From Bin34 sp963422415 (GTDB taxonomy: Bacteria > Chloroflexota > Anaerolineae > Caldilineales > Caldilineaceae): 64,000 nucleotides of DNA. The stretch lies in assembly GCA_963422415.1 (NCBI GenBank), contig OY729430.1, positions 1,240,001-1,304,000 on the forward strand. Direction: 5' to 3'. The translations under genes were made by a program, and so were the position numbers. Below the pieces are notes generated by a model. That model was not told where the DNA came from, searched no databases, and was given only the letters and a program-made list of their open reading frames with translations. This document shows positions 62,368 to 64,000 of the stretch, piece by piece. Each line of letters begins with the position of its first letter. Position 1 is the first letter of the stretch.

Positions 62368-62941
62368 TTCCCGATGGGGCATGCGCTGGCGTGCATACCG
62401 CGGTTGGCCCAAGAGCCGGCGCGGTTTGGTGCTGGAGGCCTACTGCCTATTGGGCCTGTGCCGTTTCCTGATTCGGTACGTTCCCTTCCGCTTGACGGCT
62501 GCGCGGTGGTTGGGCTGGTTCATGGCGGAGACTGTCAGGTCATTGCCACCGACGGCCGCGGCGACGGCCGCGGATGTAGGCTGGATTGTGGAGCGTCTGG
62601 CCGACCACACTCCTTGGGAAAGCGCCTGTCTGCCACAGGCCATGGCCGCGCAGCACATGCTGAAACGGCGTGGCATCGGCAGCACTCTCTATCTGGGCCT
62701 GGCTCGGTCAGATCGACGCCCAACCGGACACGAAGCCCATGCTTGGCTGCGCTGTGGCGAGGTCGTTGTGACTGGCGAAGGTGAAATGGGGGATTTCCAG
62801 TCCGTGGCCTGCTATGCCCAAGATGCCCTTGGCGTATATCGGGAGCCGAACTGGTTGAAATGGCTGACTCGGATCTGGGTGGATCCCGCTATGCATAGAG
62901 GATCACGGCCCTATTTGACTCCAGAGCGAGAGATTTCCTGA
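62342..62941 (+). CDS. Lasso peptide biosynthesis B2-type protein
   Basis: A 199-residue protein of the lasso B2 family, a transglutaminase-fold cysteine protease that removes leader peptides. The conserved cysteine is Cys96 (PWESACLPQAMAAQHMLKRR) and the histidine His133 (GHEAHAWLRCGEVVVTG), with an acidic residue expected just after; GSTLYLGL also matches. The N-terminus (SRRGLVLEAYCLLGLCRFLI) is the usual hydrophobic helix. ATG 62342 overlaps PqqD; ATG 62381 is an alternative. No asparagine-synthetase-like cyclase (protein C) lies nearby in the window. Confidence 0.85.
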   Translation: MASSKSFRDSRWGMRWRAYRGWPKSRRGLVLEAYCLLGLCRFLIRYVPFRLTAARWLGWFMAETVRSLPPTAAATAADVGWIVERLADHTPWESACLPQAMAAQHMLKRRGIGSTLYLGLARSDRRPTGHEAHAWLRCGEVVVTGEGEMGDFQSVACYAQDALGVYREPNWLKWLTRIWVDPAMHRGSRPYLTPEREIS

Positions 62942-63540
62942 TGCAGGAATTGGTCGCGAAAATACGTTCGGAGGGTGTGGATCTGGGTCGCAACATCCTG
63001 AAGGTGGATGGATTTATCAATCATCAGCTGGAACCGCGGCTGACGGCGCAAATCGGGGTGCATTTGGCCCGTGGCCTGCTGGAGGCCGGCGTGCGCGGCG
63101 TCACCAAAGTGGTTACGGCCGAGGTCAGTGGCATTGCCTTCGCGGTGCAGACCGGCATTGCCTTGGATGTGGCGGCCATTTTTGCCCGCAAGACTCGCCC
63201 CGTCACCATGCCGGAGCGTGCCTACCGACGGGTGGTGACCAGTCCCACCAAGGGGACGGAGGTGGAGCTGGCGCTGAACCCGGAGCACATTTGCGCGATG
63301 GATCGTGTGGCGCTGGTGGACGACTTTCTGGCTTCGGGCCAGACGCTGGTGGCCTTGCACGAGTTGGTGCGTCAATCCGGAGCCGAAATTGTCGGCATTG
63401 GCTGCGTAATTGAAAAAACCTATCAACAGGGTCGGGCTCTGTTGGCGCCGTACAATGTACCTGTCGTGACGCTGGCTCACGTTCAGGCCATGGAAGCAGG
63501 CCGGATCTTGGTAGAAAGTGGACTGAACGGTCAGCGTTGA
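62941..63540 (+). CDS. xpt: Xanthine phosphoribosyltransferase
   Basis: A 199-residue purine-salvage enzyme converting xanthine and PRPP to XMP. The start MQELVAKIRSEGVDLGRNIL and VDGFINHQLEP are typical of Xpt. TKVVTAEVSGIAFA follows, and the PRPP-binding loop is RVALVDDFLASGQT. It begins at ATG 62941 inside TGATG, sharing a base with the B2 stop, and so is probably co-translated with the peptide cassette. I see no purine riboswitch ahead of it, as its start lies within the previous gene. The next gene also concerns xanthine. Confidence 0.93.
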   Translation: MQELVAKIRSEGVDLGRNILKVDGFINHQLEPRLTAQIGVHLARGLLEAGVRGVTKVVTAEVSGIAFAVQTGIALDVAAIFARKTRPVTMPERAYRRVVTSPTKGTEVELALNPEHICAMDRVALVDDFLASGQTLVALHELVRQSGAEIVGIGCVIEKTYQQGRALLAPYNVPVVTLAHVQAMEAGRILVESGLNGQR

Positions 63541-63582
63541 GTCCTCCTCGTCTTGAGCTTCCACCGGATTGGAGCCCTTCCC

Positions 63583-64000
63583 ATGCTATACCAGATCTAT
63601 AAGGCTCCCACCTCGCTGGAGGAGGCTCTGCGACTGAAAAGCGACTTGGGAGATCGGGCCCGCCTCTGCGCGGGCGGCACGGACCTGCTCTTGGAACTGG
63701 AGCGCCATCCCTCAAGCGATCTGACATTGCTGGACCTGACTCGCATCCCGGGCCAGGCTGAAATCATCGCGCACGCCGACGGGACCTTTGCATTGGGGCC
63801 GTTGGTCACGCACAACCAATGTGTCGCTCATGCCGGATTGCGGGAAAGGGCATTTCCCTTGGTGCGCGCCTGTTGGGAAGTGGGATCGCCTCCTCTCCGC
63901 AACCGGGCGACCGTGGTCGGCAACTTGGTCTCCGCCAGTCCCGCCAATGATTCGATTGTGCCGCTGTCCTTGCTGAACACGGAGGTGAGAGTGGCCAGCC
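63583..64000 (+). CDS. Xanthine dehydrogenase-family FAD-binding subunit, right-truncated
   Basis: The first 139 residues of a molybdenum-hydroxylase medium subunit (XdhB/CoxM type), cut off by the window edge. The N-terminal FAD-binding loop is LCAGGTDLLLELE, and the second is LRNRATVVGNLVSASPAND, where the N-x-x-x-A-S-P-A-D pattern is diagnostic. In the complete enzyme this subunit carries electrons from the 2Fe-2S clusters to FAD. Following xpt at 42 bases, it suggests oxidation of hypoxanthine and xanthine, although carbon monoxide or other aldehyde-type oxidases share the subunit. The large and iron-sulfur subunits would be expected downstream. Confidence 0.85.
   Translation, partial: MLYQIYKAPTSLEEALRLKSDLGDRARLCAGGTDLLLELERHPSSDLTLLDLTRIPGQAEIIAHADGTFALGPLVTHNQCVAHAGLRERAFPLVRACWEVGSPPLRNRATVVGNLVSASPANDSIVPLSLLNTEVRVAS

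Overview
The window reads as a high-GC bacterial chromosome segment, most likely from a Chloroflexota bacterium of the Caldilineales type. That assignment is inference from gene content and style: a Tat-type lipoprotein sugar-binding protein with ABC permeases, several Gfo/Idh/MocA oxidoreductases, a PhyH-family oxygenase, FG-GAP/ASPIC proteins, a trifunctional-type fatty-acid oxidation protein and HprK/PqqD/B2-type proteins. There is no rRNA, tRNA, CRISPR array, prophage or recognisable insertion sequence. Both edges cut genes: a sugar-binding protein on the left and a molybdenum-hydroxylase FAD subunit on the right.

Layout. 1-2024: end of a sugar-binding protein, a strong hairpin, and a MobA/MocA-like nucleotidyltransferase. 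2075-8975 (minus): a seven-gene sugar uptake and catabolism operon (PhyH oxygenase, binding protein, two permeases, two oxidoreductases, TIM-barrel isomerase). 9410-15258 (plus): a truncated ORF, mtaB, an SDR epimerase, a decayed ABC permease, a zinc-type dehydrogenase and an FG-GAP/ASPIC lipoprotein. 15317-17813 (minus): a two-component system. 18224-18997: a broken DnaQ-BRCT exonuclease gene. 19137-23063: fumC, an M23/LysM envelope peptidase and rho. 23903-28826: acyl-CoA ligase plus GNAT facing an AcuC-like deacetylase, a TPR protein, ndk and rsfS. 28837-36048 (minus): rpiA, alpha/beta hydrolase, PHP phosphatase, dehydrogenase, thiolase and FadB-type enzyme. 36320-44708 (minus): a double-GNAT protein, a coiled-coil nuclease-like protein with 63-bp repeats, a TauE/SafE transporter, two aminotransferases, adenine deaminase and recO. 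45296-46120: a decayed gene. 46369-53130: metY, then two oxidoreductases around a tandem pair of MFS paralogues. 53357-64000 (plus): one long co-directional string.

The most interesting part is this last string. A membrane-fusion lipoprotein, a 963-residue FtsX/MacB-type permease and two ABC ATPases (one carrying a C-terminal AbrB-like domain) are followed directly, with overlapping genes, by an HprK-like kinase, a PqqD-like peptide-recognition protein and a lasso-peptide B2-type transglutaminase-fold protease. I see no lasso cyclase and no convincing precursor. This looks like an unusual peptide-maturation cassette placed beside an envelope export machine. It ends in purine genes (xpt, xanthine dehydrogenase FAD subunit).

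Gene decay is a second theme. Two noncoding-looking stretches (11990-12522 and 18224-18997) still translate, across several frame changes, into a recognisable MalG-type permease and a DnaQ-BRCT exonuclease. A third (45296-46120) keeps a conserved but unnamed domain. The remaining genes are intact, so these look like real pseudogenes rather than poor sequence.
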